Positions 53,501 through 62,359 of a stretch of 64,000 nt of DNA are shown here, piece after piece; position 1 is the stretch's first letter, and each line of letters begins with the position of its first letter. This stretch comes from Limnomonas spitsbergensis (Eukaryota; Chlorophyta; Chlorophyceae; Chlamydomonadales): positions 3,121,001 through 3,185,000 of the forward strand of contig JAYJMM010000120.1 in NCBI GenBank assembly GCA_037349105.1, read 5' to 3'. Under the pieces are notes generated by a model. That model did no database searches. It was not told the origin of the DNA and saw only the letters and a list, made by a program, of their open reading frames with translations. A program made the position numbers and the translations under genes.

Positions 53501-56500
53501 GCGGGCACCTGTGGCAGGCGGGTGAGAGGAGGGGAGATGTCTGAGGGACTTGTGTCAGGGGCCCACTTCTGGCTGTGAGAACAGGTTTGTAGACACGGTA
53601 AAGACATGGATGCCATTGAGAGGGAAGGAGCTTTGTTAGGGAGTGTGGGATATGCACTCAGGTGTGAGGAGGGAGGTGTGTGGTCATGGAGACGTGTGAG
53701 AGGGGGAACTTAGTGGCGGGCGAGAGGAGAGGGGTGGAGCCCGATCAGCTAGTTGGGGTTATGCACACAGATGTGGAATTGTTTAGGGGGTATGCAGGGG
53801 TATACCGTAGGTATGCTTTGCCTTCCCCCATAATTAACGTTGTCTAGGGTTGAGGGATCCATGGACGTACCAATTGTCAATTGCAGACGCCAGTTTCCAG
53901 TCGAAATTCAAAAGTTTTTGTCGACAGTTTGCCCTGAGGGCAGCATTCTAAGAAATCGTGTTTGATGCCCGAGTGGAGGCAAACTAAATCTACAGTTTGC
54001 AGTTGGGGGTCATGGGCTTGCAGATCCCTCCCGTGAAATGCCTTGCCCTGAGGGCAGCATGAAAATAAATCATCTGTTGATGCCCGAGTGAAGGCAAATC
54101 ATACCTACAGTTTGCAGTTGGGGGTCATGGGCTTGCAGATCCTTCCCGTGAAATGCCTTGCCCTGAGGGCAGCATGAAAATAAATCATTTGTTGATGCCC
54201 GAGTGAAGGCAAATCATACCTACAGTTTGCAGTTGGGGGTCATGGGCTTGCAGATCCTTCCCGTGAAATGCCTTGCCCTGAGGGCAGCATGAAAATAAAT
54301 CATTTGTTGATGCCCGAGTGAAGGCAAATCATACCTACAGTATGCAGTTGGGGGTCATGGGCTTGCAGATCCTTCCCGTGAAATGCCTTGCCCTATACAC
54401 CTGCTGTTTTGTAGGCGGATGCTTCATCACAGCCCTGTGCCTCGCCGTTGCCCTAACTTCTTTTTAGATTGTTGACCTCTCCTTGACTCCCGCTGTGCGC
54501 TGCTACATGACAGCCCACGCTTTATGAATCTACTGCCCTGCAGGTGGATGCGCCACTATGACCCTGTCCCTCTGGGTGTCCCTTCCTCGTCAATCACCAA
54601 ATCCTTCCTCACCAGCCATGCGCTGCTACCCGACTGCCCATGTCTTATGGATCTTCCGTTGAACCAACTGATCACTTGGCTCGAACCAGTCCCTCTCATT
54701 TGCCCTACCTCCTGCATCGCCCACCCCTGCCTTGCTCCCGCCATACACTGCTCACAGGGCAGCACCCCTCCCTCAATTTTGATGGAAGTATGAAGGCCCC
54801 GGGTGAAGACGAGGCCCAGGCCTTGCACCGCCTAGACCTCATCCCCGACCAGATAGACCTACATGCATGGCAGCGCTACTGCACTGTGCTCCATGTCTTC
54901 AGGCTGTACGGTGGGTGACGTACTGCATACAGTGGGTTGTGTACTGCTTAAAAGGGCGATATACTGTACCGTATATAAAGGGTGATGTACTGTAAACGAT
55001 GCGTGATGTACTGCTTAAGAGGGTGATATACCGTCATGTATATAGTATGTGATGTACTGTATACAGTGGTTGACGTTCTGCACCATGAACTGTATTTACT
55101 TGTGCCTAAAGCCAATGTTTGAATGTTTTTTGTTTTTAAAATGGCAGATTCTCCGTAGATTCTCCACCTTGTCTTAGACAGGCGGCCGTTTTTAATTTTC
55201 CCTGACCGGCAAGCAGTACATCTGCATCGCCTGCCCTCGAGTGTGACTTCGTTATTTTTTATATCCCGCACCAGCATGACGCCCCGAGCTCAAACGGTTT
55301 GCAAGTGATGTTCAGGTTTAAACGGAACTCTGTGTACAGCACGAGGGCACCGTACAGGATCGGTCTGTATTTCATCTGAGCTTTCAGTGAGGTTGTTCAA
55401 CTGCATTTTCAGTTTGTTCTCTCCTGGAAATGTATTTAAATACCGGTGTCTGGTCTGCCCTGCTGCTCAGCACTTGGATATGATTTACCTGCAATGCCCC
55501 TAAAGGTGGTCTCTATATCTAGGAGCCTGATGTTGTCCCGGCTGGAACTGCACACATCAGGAATTCAGTGGATTCATTTGAATTTCATTATTCCCCCCTT
55601 CCCTTCAATTCTCCTTCAGGTGATATCTTTATCTAGGAACCTGATGCTATCCCGGCCGGAACTGCACACATCAGGTGTTCATTGACTTTTATTCCCCTCT
55701 CCCCTTCTCCTTCAGGCGGTATCTACATCCAGGAGCCTGATGCTAGCCCTGCCAGCGTGGCTGCCCTGGTGCAGCTGGTGAACAACCACCCCGGACACTT
55801 CCCCATGGGCTTTGCATACGGACACCTCAGCTCAAAGGCAGTCGCTGTGGCGGACCACAGGGGACGAGGGCTGGCAACACAGCAACTCATGGAGGAGTTC
55901 AGCAGCCAGAAGGGGCTGAACATAAATGTGAGAACTTATCATTATATTTGCAGTGAAAATAGAAATCGTTTTAAGTGTGGAGTTCAGTCCCACTACCAGT
56001 TGGGGCTGGACGGACTTTTATTTTGCACTTTGGTTATTTTGTATGCTGAGGATTTTGAAACACAGCCAGAAGGGACTGAACAAGCAAGCATGGGTTGGTT
56101 TAAATTTCATACCTCAAACCCCCAACCCTAAAAAAATGTAGGCTGTTTCAAGGCGAGTCAAGTTTTTGAAACACATGGATGATGAGGGCTGTTTTCCAGT
56201 GAAATCCGTGTGTGACTCATTGCATATGATGTCCCTCCTCGACCCCGCTCCGTTGCTTGTCTGTTCATGCTCCGGCCCCTCCTCCACCCCGCGGCCCCGC
56301 TCCGTTGCTTGTCTATCTATGCACCAGCCCCTCCACCTGCCCCGCCCCTCCTTTGCTTGCCTGCTAATGCTACTGCCCCCCCCCCTCCACCTGCCCCACC
56401 CCTCCTTTGCATGTGTTTATGCTACTGCCCCCCCCCCTCCACCTGCCGTGTCTCCCTCAGGTCATGCGATGGATCAGGCAGGGTGCCCATTTGAGGGCCG

Positions 56501-59500
56501 GGGACGAGGTGTACATCAGCTGGGGCAGGCGCCTGCTGTACTGCAGCGGCCTGCTGTACTGCAGCGGCCAGTGCCTGCTGCTACAGCTCCTGGCGGACTA
56601 CCCCAGCGCCAAGGCGACGCAGCTGACGGGCCTGGTGGAGAGCCTGGGGGGCGTCAAGGAGATGTTTCTCAGATTCTTCCAGCACTACGAGGTTTGTGTT
56701 CGTGTGCCTGTCCAAAGATTTATGGTGTGATGATTAAATTGGTATCGGTGCGGGTGCGGCCCCAGACGCACCGTTTCCTTGCCCCTCACGAAGCTGTCTA
56801 AAAAAAAGAGTGACAATTGTACACGCTTGCAACGTCATTTACATGCCGCCCAGCAAATCACACTTTGCACACCTCTTTCATCATCTGACACGCCACTCTT
56901 TCCAGGCCACAAGCCCGTTCACACTTTTCGAGATGGGGTTCAACTTAAACCACACCAAGCCGCTGCTGCGCCTGCTCCGCAACCGGGGCGTTCTGGAAGA
57001 CATGCCCTTTGAGGGGAAGCTGGAGCTGAGCCAGTGGCTGCTTGACAGCTCCCGCGGTGACCTGGCTGGACGCTTGCACCGCTTGGGCCGAGCTGACGTC
57101 CACAAGCTGGCCAAGGAGGCGTTCATTTGCCTGGCTGAGAGCTGCAACAAGGAGGAGCTCAGACAGGTGTGTGACTGTGTGTGTTTTTGTATGTGTGGCT
57201 CTGTAATTATGCAGCTTCACGTTGGCTTCTCTGATCGTCTGGTGAACGTAACCCCTAAACTACCTAAACCCACAACCCTGATGATAGGTTGATAACTCAA
57301 CCGCCAATATTGAGCACTCCAGCCGCATTTGAAATCAGTCCCTTTGACTGCTTAGAGTGTGGGGTGCAGGTTGCAGGGTTGGTGCTCGGTGATGCATTTG
57401 CCTGCTGCTAGTTCCGAGCGACATTTGGCAACTCACGCTATGTGCGGTCTATCTATGTCGCTCCGTTAGATGCTCTTGCCGGCCCCCTGTAGCGCCCGTG
57501 TTAAGGGCATCCACTCATATTCTCGCCATTCGTCTAACACCGTCGCGTTTGATCAATGCTGCCACGCCGCAGATGCTGGTGCAGTTGGGCGGCTTCGGAG
57601 CTGTCCAACGGTGCTTGCGCGGCTGGCTGCACATTCAGGGTCTGAGCTATGAGCGGCGGCTTGAGGCTGTCATGAAGCATCACGAGCTTCTGCCCGACCA
57701 GGCAGCATACTCCTACACCGGGTAAGGAACCGGCAGGCTCACCGGCAGTGGAGGCTGCAACCATGTCCAGATTGCATCATTTGAAGCATCTCATTGTTCT
57801 CATATGCCTCCCCGACCAGCCAGCCTGCAGGTCCCCTACAGTACTGCAGGTCCCCTACTGTACTGCAGGTCCCCTACAGTACTGCAGGTCCCCTACAGTA
57901 CTGCAGGTCCCCTACAGTACTGCAGGTCCCCTACAGTACTGCAGGTCCCCTACCGTACTGCAGGTCCCCTACTGTACTGCAGGTTCCCTACAGTACTGCA
58001 GGTCCCCTACCGTACTGCAGGTCCCCTACAGCACTGCAGGTCCCCTACAGCACTGCAGGTCTCCTACCGTACTGCAGGTCTCCTACCGTACTGCAGGTCC
58101 CCTACAGCACTGCAGGTCCCCTACCATACTGCAGGTCCCCTACAGCACTGCAGGTCCCCTACAGCACTGCAGGTCCCCTACCATACTGCAGGTCCCCTAA
58201 AGCACTGCAGGTCTCCTACAGCACTGCAGGTCCCCTACAGCACTGCAGGTCCCCTACAGCACTGCAGGTCCCCTACAGCACTGCAGGTCCCCTACCATAC
58301 TGCAGGTCCCCTACAGCACTGCAGGTCCCCTACAGCACTGCAGGTCCCCTACAGCACTGCAGGTCCCCTACAGCACTGCAGGTCCCCTACCATACTTCAG
58401 GTCCCCTACAGCACTGCAGGTCCCCTACAGCACTGCAGGTCCCCTACAGCACTGCAGGTCCCCTACAGCACTGCAGGTCCCCTACCGTACTGCAGGTCCC
58501 CTACCATACTGCAGGTCCCCTACAGCACTGCAGGTCCCCTACAGCACTGCAGGTCTCCTACCGTACTGCAGGTCCCCTACAGCACTGCAGGTCCCCTACC
58601 ATACTGCAGGTCCCCTACAGCACTGCAGGTCCCCTACAGCACTGCAGGTCCCCTAATGTACTGCAGGTCCCCTACAGGACTGCAGGTCCCCTACAGTACT
58701 GCAGGTCCCCTACAGCACTGCAGGTCCCCTACAGCACTGCAGGTCCCCTACAGCACTGCAGGTCCCATACCGTACTGTTTGTCCCCTACCGTACTGCAGG
58801 TCCCCTACTGTACTGCAGGTCCCCTACAGCACTGCAGATCTACTGAAGTACTGCATGTCCCCTACCGTACTGCAGGTTTCCTACCGTACTGCAGGTCCCC
58901 TACCGTACTGCAGGTCTCCTACTGAACTGCAGGTCCCCTACCGTACTGCAGGTCCCTACCGTACTGCAGGTCCCTACCGTACTGCAGGTCCCTACCGTAC
59001 TGCAGGTCCCCTACTGTATTGCATTTGATATGATGAGTGCTCCTCCATTCACCTCATTACAGGTATGGATACGTACGGTACGTCAGGCCAGACAGCGCCC
59101 AGCAGATTGGGCGTTGGTGGCAGTCCTGGTTCCGGCCGACGTTCACCTTGGTGGACGGTGTCCGGGTGACTTCAGACCCAAGGCACACGCGGGACAAGAC
59201 CTCCGTGGAGAGGACATTGTGAGTGGTTGTCTGCTCATGCTTCTGCCCCACTTAGGGATTAGGGTTTTTGGGTTGATGGGCTTAGGATTTTTGGGTTTAG
59301 ACCTGCGTGTAGAGGGCTGTGTGAGTGGTCGTTGGTGGTTTTTGAGAAATGTGAAAGCCCAAGATCCCTGCTATTCACCCCCGCAAGTTGAGGGCCTGAA
59401 TCGAACGAGAACCCTGAGGGTCAAAGCTTGCATGGAGAGGACTGTGTCAGTGGTCGTTGGTGGTTTTGGAGAATTGTGTTTGGGACAAGGCCTTAGCAAG

Positions 59501-61161
59501 AAGGGTACAGTCTGGGGTTTGTCGTTGATAATTCAATGAGAATGGCATGGGCATGAGTGAATTTGAATGACGTGGTGTGGCTGAGGTGCGCGAAGTAAAC
59601 AGTGACAGTCGTCTCAATGGAGTCATCCCCATCCCCCCCGAAAAAGGAGTCTCGGTGCATTTATCCCACCAAAACAAAAGCTTGTTGGCCTCACTCAGGC
59701 AATTTAGCGTGCCTGTGTGGATTAAAATGCGCAGGGCTCTGCTGATCAAGGTGGTGGTGTTGCTGTGGTCGTGGTTTTGGACCTCGCTGGTAACGCTGCT
59801 GACCTGCGAGTGCGGGCTGCTCTACATACTGCCGGTGCTCTTCTACCCGTACTGCCGGAACAAGCTGCTGCCTTTCGTGTTGGCCGTCGGCGTAGGTGCG
59901 GCTCCATGGGTGGGCTCCATGGGTGGGATGCATGGCAGCACAATCCGGCATGGGTGGGATGCATGGCAGCACAATCCAGCTAAGCCCGGCGGTGGTAGCT
60001 TGCTACCTCAGTAGTACAATCTGGCTTAACCTGTGCTGCATCATGATGTATCGTGCAGTCGTGCTACCCCAGTAGTACACTCTTGTTTATCCTGTGCCGT
60101 ATCATGCCGTATTGTGCAACCTAGGTGAGATCTAAGTGGATGAGGATGGTGGTCAGGAGAGGAAGGAAGCTTTGGATATCAGGGGCCTGAGGGTCCTAGG
60201 TTCTAGACAGTGCGGGGCATGTGCAGAGGCCGCGGCCGCTCAGTTGCCACTCATCAGAAAATTGTGAAAAGGAAACAATCTAACGTGGCCCAAGCTTTTC
60301 GTTATGCTTGGCCAGGTGGCTTGATAGTGGTGGATTGTGCTCAAACATATCCACCACTTAGTCAGGAGCGTTATTTTAGAGATTAGCCTGCTCTGCATCT
60401 AGCCTGTGAAGTACAGCTGACCTTGGTGTGCCAATGCCTGTGAAGTACAGCTGACCTCGGTGTGCCAATGCCTGTGAAGTACAGCTGACCTCGGTGTGCC
60501 AATGCCTGCTGCACAGTCAAGCTGGGTGGGGTAAGCTAGTGAGCCGTATTGACGACGTTATGTTTCCGCGTTTTGACGCGTAGCAACGGAGTAAAGCATG
60601 GAGTCAGCAGCATTTACTTTCTGCCGTCTGTAGCGCTCGGTTGCTATGGGTAACACGATAAGGATCGTGAAATGTCCACGCCCCATCACTTCGAAGTCAA
60701 TTGGAGCAGTTAGTGAAGGCGTGCGCGGGAGTGCCATTAGTCATGTGCGGAACAGTTGCCTTGGTGCTGTTGAGTTTGCCATAGACCTCTGAGCGTGGTT
60801 TCCCCTCACTCACCATTTTGATCCTGTCACCCCCCCCCCCCTTTGCTGCATGCAGTTAGTGAAGGAGTGCGTGGGAGTGCCATTAGTTGCAGAATAGTAG
60901 CATCTGTGCTGTTGGATAGTCATCTGGCCTCTGAACATAATATCCCACTCTCTCCATTTTGATCATGTTGCCCCCCCCCCCCCTTTGCTGCATGCAGTTG
61001 TTGCCATGTGGGTTCTGATCATCATTGCCCTCACCTCAGTCGGGCTGGTCTCCAGGGGGATCCTTGTCTGCTCTCTGGACGCCGTACCTTTTCGCCCAGG
61101 CTGGCCGTGTGCACTAGGATATGCTGGGAATACAACGAATCTGACGCTGGGATCTGCTTAG
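38558..61161 (+). CDS. Gene B: tandem paralogue of gene A
   Basis: Exons: 38558-38815, 40536-41477, 42105-42229, 42788-43135, 43643-43793, 46132-46680, 47436-48119, [48565-48627 uncertain], 48701-48871, 49593-49715, [50948-about 51060 uncertain], 52706-53342, 54758-54910, 55716-55927, 56461-56691, 56906-57166, 57573-57721, 59063-59218, 59699-59895 and 60998-61161. Without the bracketed exons this is 1836 codons plus stop. Every listed junction has the same phase as in gene A. Exon 16 is about four-fifths identical to A by eye, while the low-complexity parts of exons 2, 4, 7 and 12 hardly align. The C-terminus has stronger hydrophobic segments than A: VVVLLWSWFWTSLVTLL, LLYILPVLFYPYC, then VVAMWVLIIIALTSVGLV in exon 20. 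That suggests two or three membrane spans. The ATG at 38558 follows a TTTTTTTCCCGGGCAG acceptor-like site; 38522 would add 12 residues. Function unknown. Confidence 0.7.
39070..40395 (+). repeat. Gene B intron 1: 50-bp minisatellite
   Basis: About 17 regular 50-bp units (39540-40390) built from CATGCATGGTTAGCAGCTC, ATGCATACGGTTCATGCATG and GTGTGGCGGGT, preceded by ~450 bp of shorter irregular versions. Many CATGCATG palindromes. No clear resemblance to exon 1 or exon 2 edges. Confidence 0.9.
43550..43642 (+). repeat. Gene B intron 4: duplicated exon 5 acceptor
   Basis: CAGGCTCCTCATGAGCCCC at about 43553 copies the true junction, CAG|ACTCCTCATGAGCCCC at 43643, including its pyrimidine tract. 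It is one ~90-bp unit and parallels the copies in gene A at 20915-21086. Confidence 0.75.
43794..44735 (+). repeat. Gene B intron 5: 116-bp array of donor copies
   Basis: About eight units of 116 bp, nearly identical. Each holds two altered copies of the exon 5 end (CACCTCGTGCAACAG|GTGA): one as ACACCTGGTGCAACAAGTGAG, one as GCATCTGGTGCAACATGTGAAG. The GT is kept in both. Gene A has only scattered single copies in the same intron, so the amplification post-dates the gene duplication. Confidence 0.9.
45465..46020 (+). repeat. Gene B intron 5: irregular GTGTTAAACAG / GTGTGAAGCAG repeats
   Basis: A degenerate 18-22-bp motif (AGTGTTAAACAGTGTGAAGC and variants) recurs over ~400 bp, passing into AAAAGTATGGT repeats near 45930-46000. 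No exon-edge similarity seen. Confidence 0.55.
48120..48435 (+). repeat. Gene B intron 7: CTG-rich donor copies
   Basis: Exon 7 ends AATAGGCAG|GTAAAGCTGCTG. The block CAGGTAAAGCTGCTGCTG or CAGGTCAAGCTGCTG plus a GCAGTAGGG tail repeats four or five times at about 40-55-bp spacing to 48290. It is followed by CTGCTGGGACTG-type 9-12-bp repeats (48340-48430). The expansion covers the place where an exon 8 counterpart would be expected. Confidence 0.75.
48565..48627 (+). CDS. Candidate exon 8 of gene B
   Basis: CATCTGTCAG|TTTTCACGCC to ATCCTCACG|GTACC gives 21 codons (FSRLPVYFYQASALYPAVILT) in phase 0 at both ends, as needed between exons 7 and 9. It loosely matches the LPEVLIVASSIPQACFVTT part of gene A exon 8. 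The next intron would be only 73 bp. Confidence 0.3.
49425..49592 (+). repeat. Gene B intron 9: copies of exon 10 start
   Basis: Exon 10 begins AGCTGCATCGCCATGCTGGC. Three ~55-bp copies precede it: AGAGCTGTATTGCCCCGTTGG, AGAGCTTTATTGCAATGCTGG and TCGCTTTATTGCCATGCTGG, each followed by ATGCCACC or ATGCCTCC. They retain the coding start better than the acceptor. Confidence 0.75.
49716..50947 (+). repeat. Gene B intron 10: 75-bp array of exon-10-end copies
   Basis: About 15 units of 75 bp. Each has TTTGCTAACAG, then GATGCTGGCAGGCATCGGGG derived from the exon 10 end, then CATGTCAAG|GTAGAGG, a good donor. So every unit carries an acceptor-like AG and a donor flanking a 34-nt pseudo-exon. The unit length is a multiple of three, which opens all-frame ORFs with no coding meaning. 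The homologous intron in gene A (27280-27984) has a related, less regular array. Confidence 0.9.
50948..51075 (+). CDS. Conserved block or exon 11 of gene B, boundaries unclear
   Basis: Begins after GTGTTTCAG and encodes DVPCCEVEILGSRPPP and SVDLGACFK in phase 0. It closely matches 27985-28115 in gene A. The frame stops at 51089. An AAAAG|GTCTAG donor here is not conserved in A (AAAAGATCCAG) and would not keep phase. Conservation is clear; exon status is not. Confidence 0.35.
51165..52705 (+). repeat. Gene B intron 11: array of exon 12 acceptor copies
   Basis: Exon 12 begins GCGATCTGCAGCTTCATGCC after CTTGCTCTGCAG (52705). Five 127-bp units (from about 52060) repeat the full acceptor plus 35 bases of coding start, almost unchanged. 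About fifteen older ~60-bp degenerate copies fill 51165-52060. Open frames run through it into exon 12, so a start inside the array would mis-annotate the exon. Confidence 0.9.
53343..53720 (+). repeat. Gene B intron 12: copies of exon 12 donor
   Basis: GGGTGAGAGGGAGG, GGTTGGTTAGGGGCATG and GTCTGCACTC blocks recur at about 53342, 53430, 53518 and 53690. They are derived from the exon 12 end CTGGCGG|GTGAGAGGG, as in gene A. Confidence 0.7.
53925..54395 (+). repeat. Gene B intron 12: 115-bp tandem repeat, about 4 copies
   Basis: Units at 53931, 54045, 54160 and 54275 begin GCCCTGAGGGCAGCAT and contain GTTTGCAGTTGGGGGTCATG. The last three are nearly identical. No obvious exon-edge origin. Confidence 0.9.
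54405..54757 (+). repeat. Gene B intron 12: acceptor-like repeated blocks
   Basis: Loosely repeated segments of about 60-130 bp with TGTAGGCGGATGC / TGCAGGTGGATGCGCC and GCGCTGCTACATGACAGCCC / GCGCTGCTACCCGACTGCCC lie just before the exon 13 acceptor CTCACAG (54757). Confidence 0.45.
54911..55095 (+). repeat. Gene B intron 13: donor-side GTGATGTACTG repeats
   Basis: Exon 13 ends CTGTACG|GTGGGTGACG. Short variants GGGTGATGTACTGTA and GTGATGTACTGCTTA repeat about seven times. It parallels the array of gene A intron 13 but has a different unit. Confidence 0.6.
55503..55715 (+). repeat. Gene B intron 13: copies of exon 14 acceptor and start
   Basis: GGTGGTCTCTATATCTAGGA (55504) and GGTGATATCTTTATCTAGGA (55619) copy the exon 14 start GCGGTATCTACATCCAGGAG (55716), each with AGCCTGATG or AACCTGATG and a TTCAG- or CCTAAAG-type acceptor. 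Period about 100-115 bp. Confidence 0.8.
57830..59015 (+). repeat. Gene B intron 17: 19-bp array of CTGCAG|GTCCCC units
   Basis: About sixty copies of a 19-bp unit, CTGCAGGTCCCCTACAGCA or with CCGTA / CAGTA variants. Every unit has a CAG acceptor directly abutting a GT donor. The 19-bp length cycles through all frames; the ORFs of 350-373 codons here are artefacts. The exon-edge origin is unclear. Confidence 0.9.
59219..59470 (+). repeat. Gene B intron 18: copies of exon 18 donor
   Basis: Exon 18 ends GTGGAGAGGACATT|GTGAGTGG. Copies GTAGAGGGCTGTGTGAGTGG (about 59307) and ATGGAGAGGACTGTGTCAGT (about 59433) follow, both continuing GGTCGTTGGTGGTTTT. Confidence 0.75.
60403..60504 (+). repeat. 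34-bp tandem repeat, 3 copies (gene B intron 19)
   Basis: CCTGTGAAGTACAGCTGACC plus TCGGTGTGCCAATG, three times, nearly identical. Confidence 0.9.
60706..60997 (+). repeat. Gene B intron 19: duplicated exon 20 acceptor region
   Basis: Two ~145-bp units each run from GTTAGTGAAGG and GAGTGCCATTAG through CATTTTGATC and a C-run to TTTGCTGCATGCAG. The second CATGCAG (60997) is the exon 20 acceptor; the first (about 60856) is a decoy with the same tract. Confidence 0.85.
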
Positions 61162-61275
61162 CCTTGGGCGCTCGCTCTTTCCGGCAGCCTGAGTGGGGAT
61201 TTACTTAGCCTCGGGTGCTCACACTGTCTCCCCCAGCTATCGTGGAAATCTGCTTAGCCTTGGGCGCTCGCTCGC
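61147..61275 (+). repeat. Copies of the gene B stop-codon region
   Basis: GGGATCTGCTTAGCCTTGGG around the TAG at 61159-61161 recurs as GGGGATTTACTTAGCCTCGGG (about 61195) and GAAATCTGCTTAGCCTTGGG (about 61246), each followed by CGCTCGCTC or GCTCACACT. This is tandem duplication of the coding end and 3' UTR start. Confidence 0.75.
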
Positions 61276-61855
61276 TCCCAGCTGAACCACCTGTCCTGAG
61301 AGTGTACACTGCACAGTCCTGAGAGTGAACATTGCACAGTCACATCAGAAAGCTTCTGGCATGAGAGCGTGGGTCTGCCCCTTTTAAGGGGTATATTCGC
61401 CGAGCTATATTTTGCTTTACGTCTGCCGGGCAATTAATTTATCCATTATTTCCAAACTTTAATTCAAGCCGTTTTTTTTGTTGATGCCAAGCTCGTTTGG
61501 CTTCGTTATGTGACCGAGGGGCGACCAGTGACGTGATCCTCTTCTTGACTTATTGTACGACTGAGACTAGTGCATCTGTGCCAGGGTGGCATAATTTTTG
61601 TTGATTCACCATCATCTGGCTGACTGCGATTAAGTGTACACATGATTGCGTTTTGCCATTGCATATGCATTTTATATTGTCGTTGACTGGTATCATCAAG
61701 TTGACACCTCATGAGCTGGCCCTATGTGCATGCTATGCAAGCAAAGAATGTGTAGATGTACTAATCCTTGTATTGTTTTTTGTGACATACAGCCATCTCA
61801 GTCAAGGGAACCACACATGCCACATTGCACTACATGCTCTAAAGCAGCTGCTGCC
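61276..61855. other. Spacer between gene B and the minus-strand ORF
   Basis: No gene seen. Contains a short direct repeat (GTCCTGAGAGTG, 61303 and 61327) and a LINE-unrelated AT-rich stretch. Confidence 0.35.
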
Positions 61856-62350
61856 TCATAGCCTCAACCTGCTCTGGCGGCATGCAGCGCAACCGCGGCT
61901 TTCCCATTGGCATTTGGAGCATCCCAAAACCCTTGCATCTGCCCCTGGGGCTGGGGGATCAGCTTGTCCACGCCCGGGCCCATGCCCACGCCCGCGTCCG
62001 CTCACTGCTCCATTGACACTTGCTCTTTGTTCGCCCTCCTCGTTGCTGGAGCTGGTTCTGATTGCATGCTCTTCTGAGTTATTGCCTGCCTCGCCCGCTG
62101 TTTCTGCTGCTTGAGCTGCCCTGGCCCTGTCCCGGTCCCTGCCTCTCTGTTCAACCTCCTCGCTGCTGGGGCTGGTGCTATCTGCCTCCTCTTCTGAGAT
62201 GCCGACCGAGTAGCTCATTCGCAAACTTGCACTTGCGGGAAGAAACGTGTGCGGGAACGTCCCATCCAAACGAATCGTCGCCCGCCCGTCTGACGATTGC
62301 TCGTCCCCGTACTGCGATTCTTCGGCCTCTGCCGCGTCTGCGTCTGCTAT
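61856..62350 (-). CDS. Partial ORF ending in a GCSKC...GCAAC Cys motif
   Basis: The minus-strand frame is open from about 62360 to a stop at 61856 but has no ATG near its start, so it is probably the last exon of a longer gene. It encodes acidic and Ser-rich sequence (ESQYGDEQSSDGRATIRLDG, SSEEVEQRG), a Gly/Arg/His tract, then GCSKCQWESRGCAACRQ (about 61880-61925) ten residues from the end. Similar GCxKCR...GCxxC motifs occur near the ends of various algal and giant-virus proteins, to my knowledge without firm function; four cysteines could bind zinc. It could be part of a mobile element. The plus-strand ORF at 61653-62114 is its shadow. Confidence 0.4.
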   Translation of the reverse strand: MADADAAEAEESQYGDEQSSDGRATIRLDGTFPHTFLPASASLRMSYSVGISEEEADSTSPSSEEVEQRGRDRDRARAAQAAETAGEAGNNSEEHAIRTSSSNEEGEQRASVNGAVSGRGRGHGPGRGQADPPAPGADARVLGCSKCQWESRGCAACRQSRLRL

Positions 62351-62359
62351 TGCTGCTCT

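Noticed and set aside
57794..58925. Overlapping plus-strand ORFs of 350 and 373 codons (Cys/Ser/Pro repeats)
   Set aside because: They exist only because the 19-bp intronic array lacks stop codons in its frames; the region lies between exons 17 and 18 of gene B.
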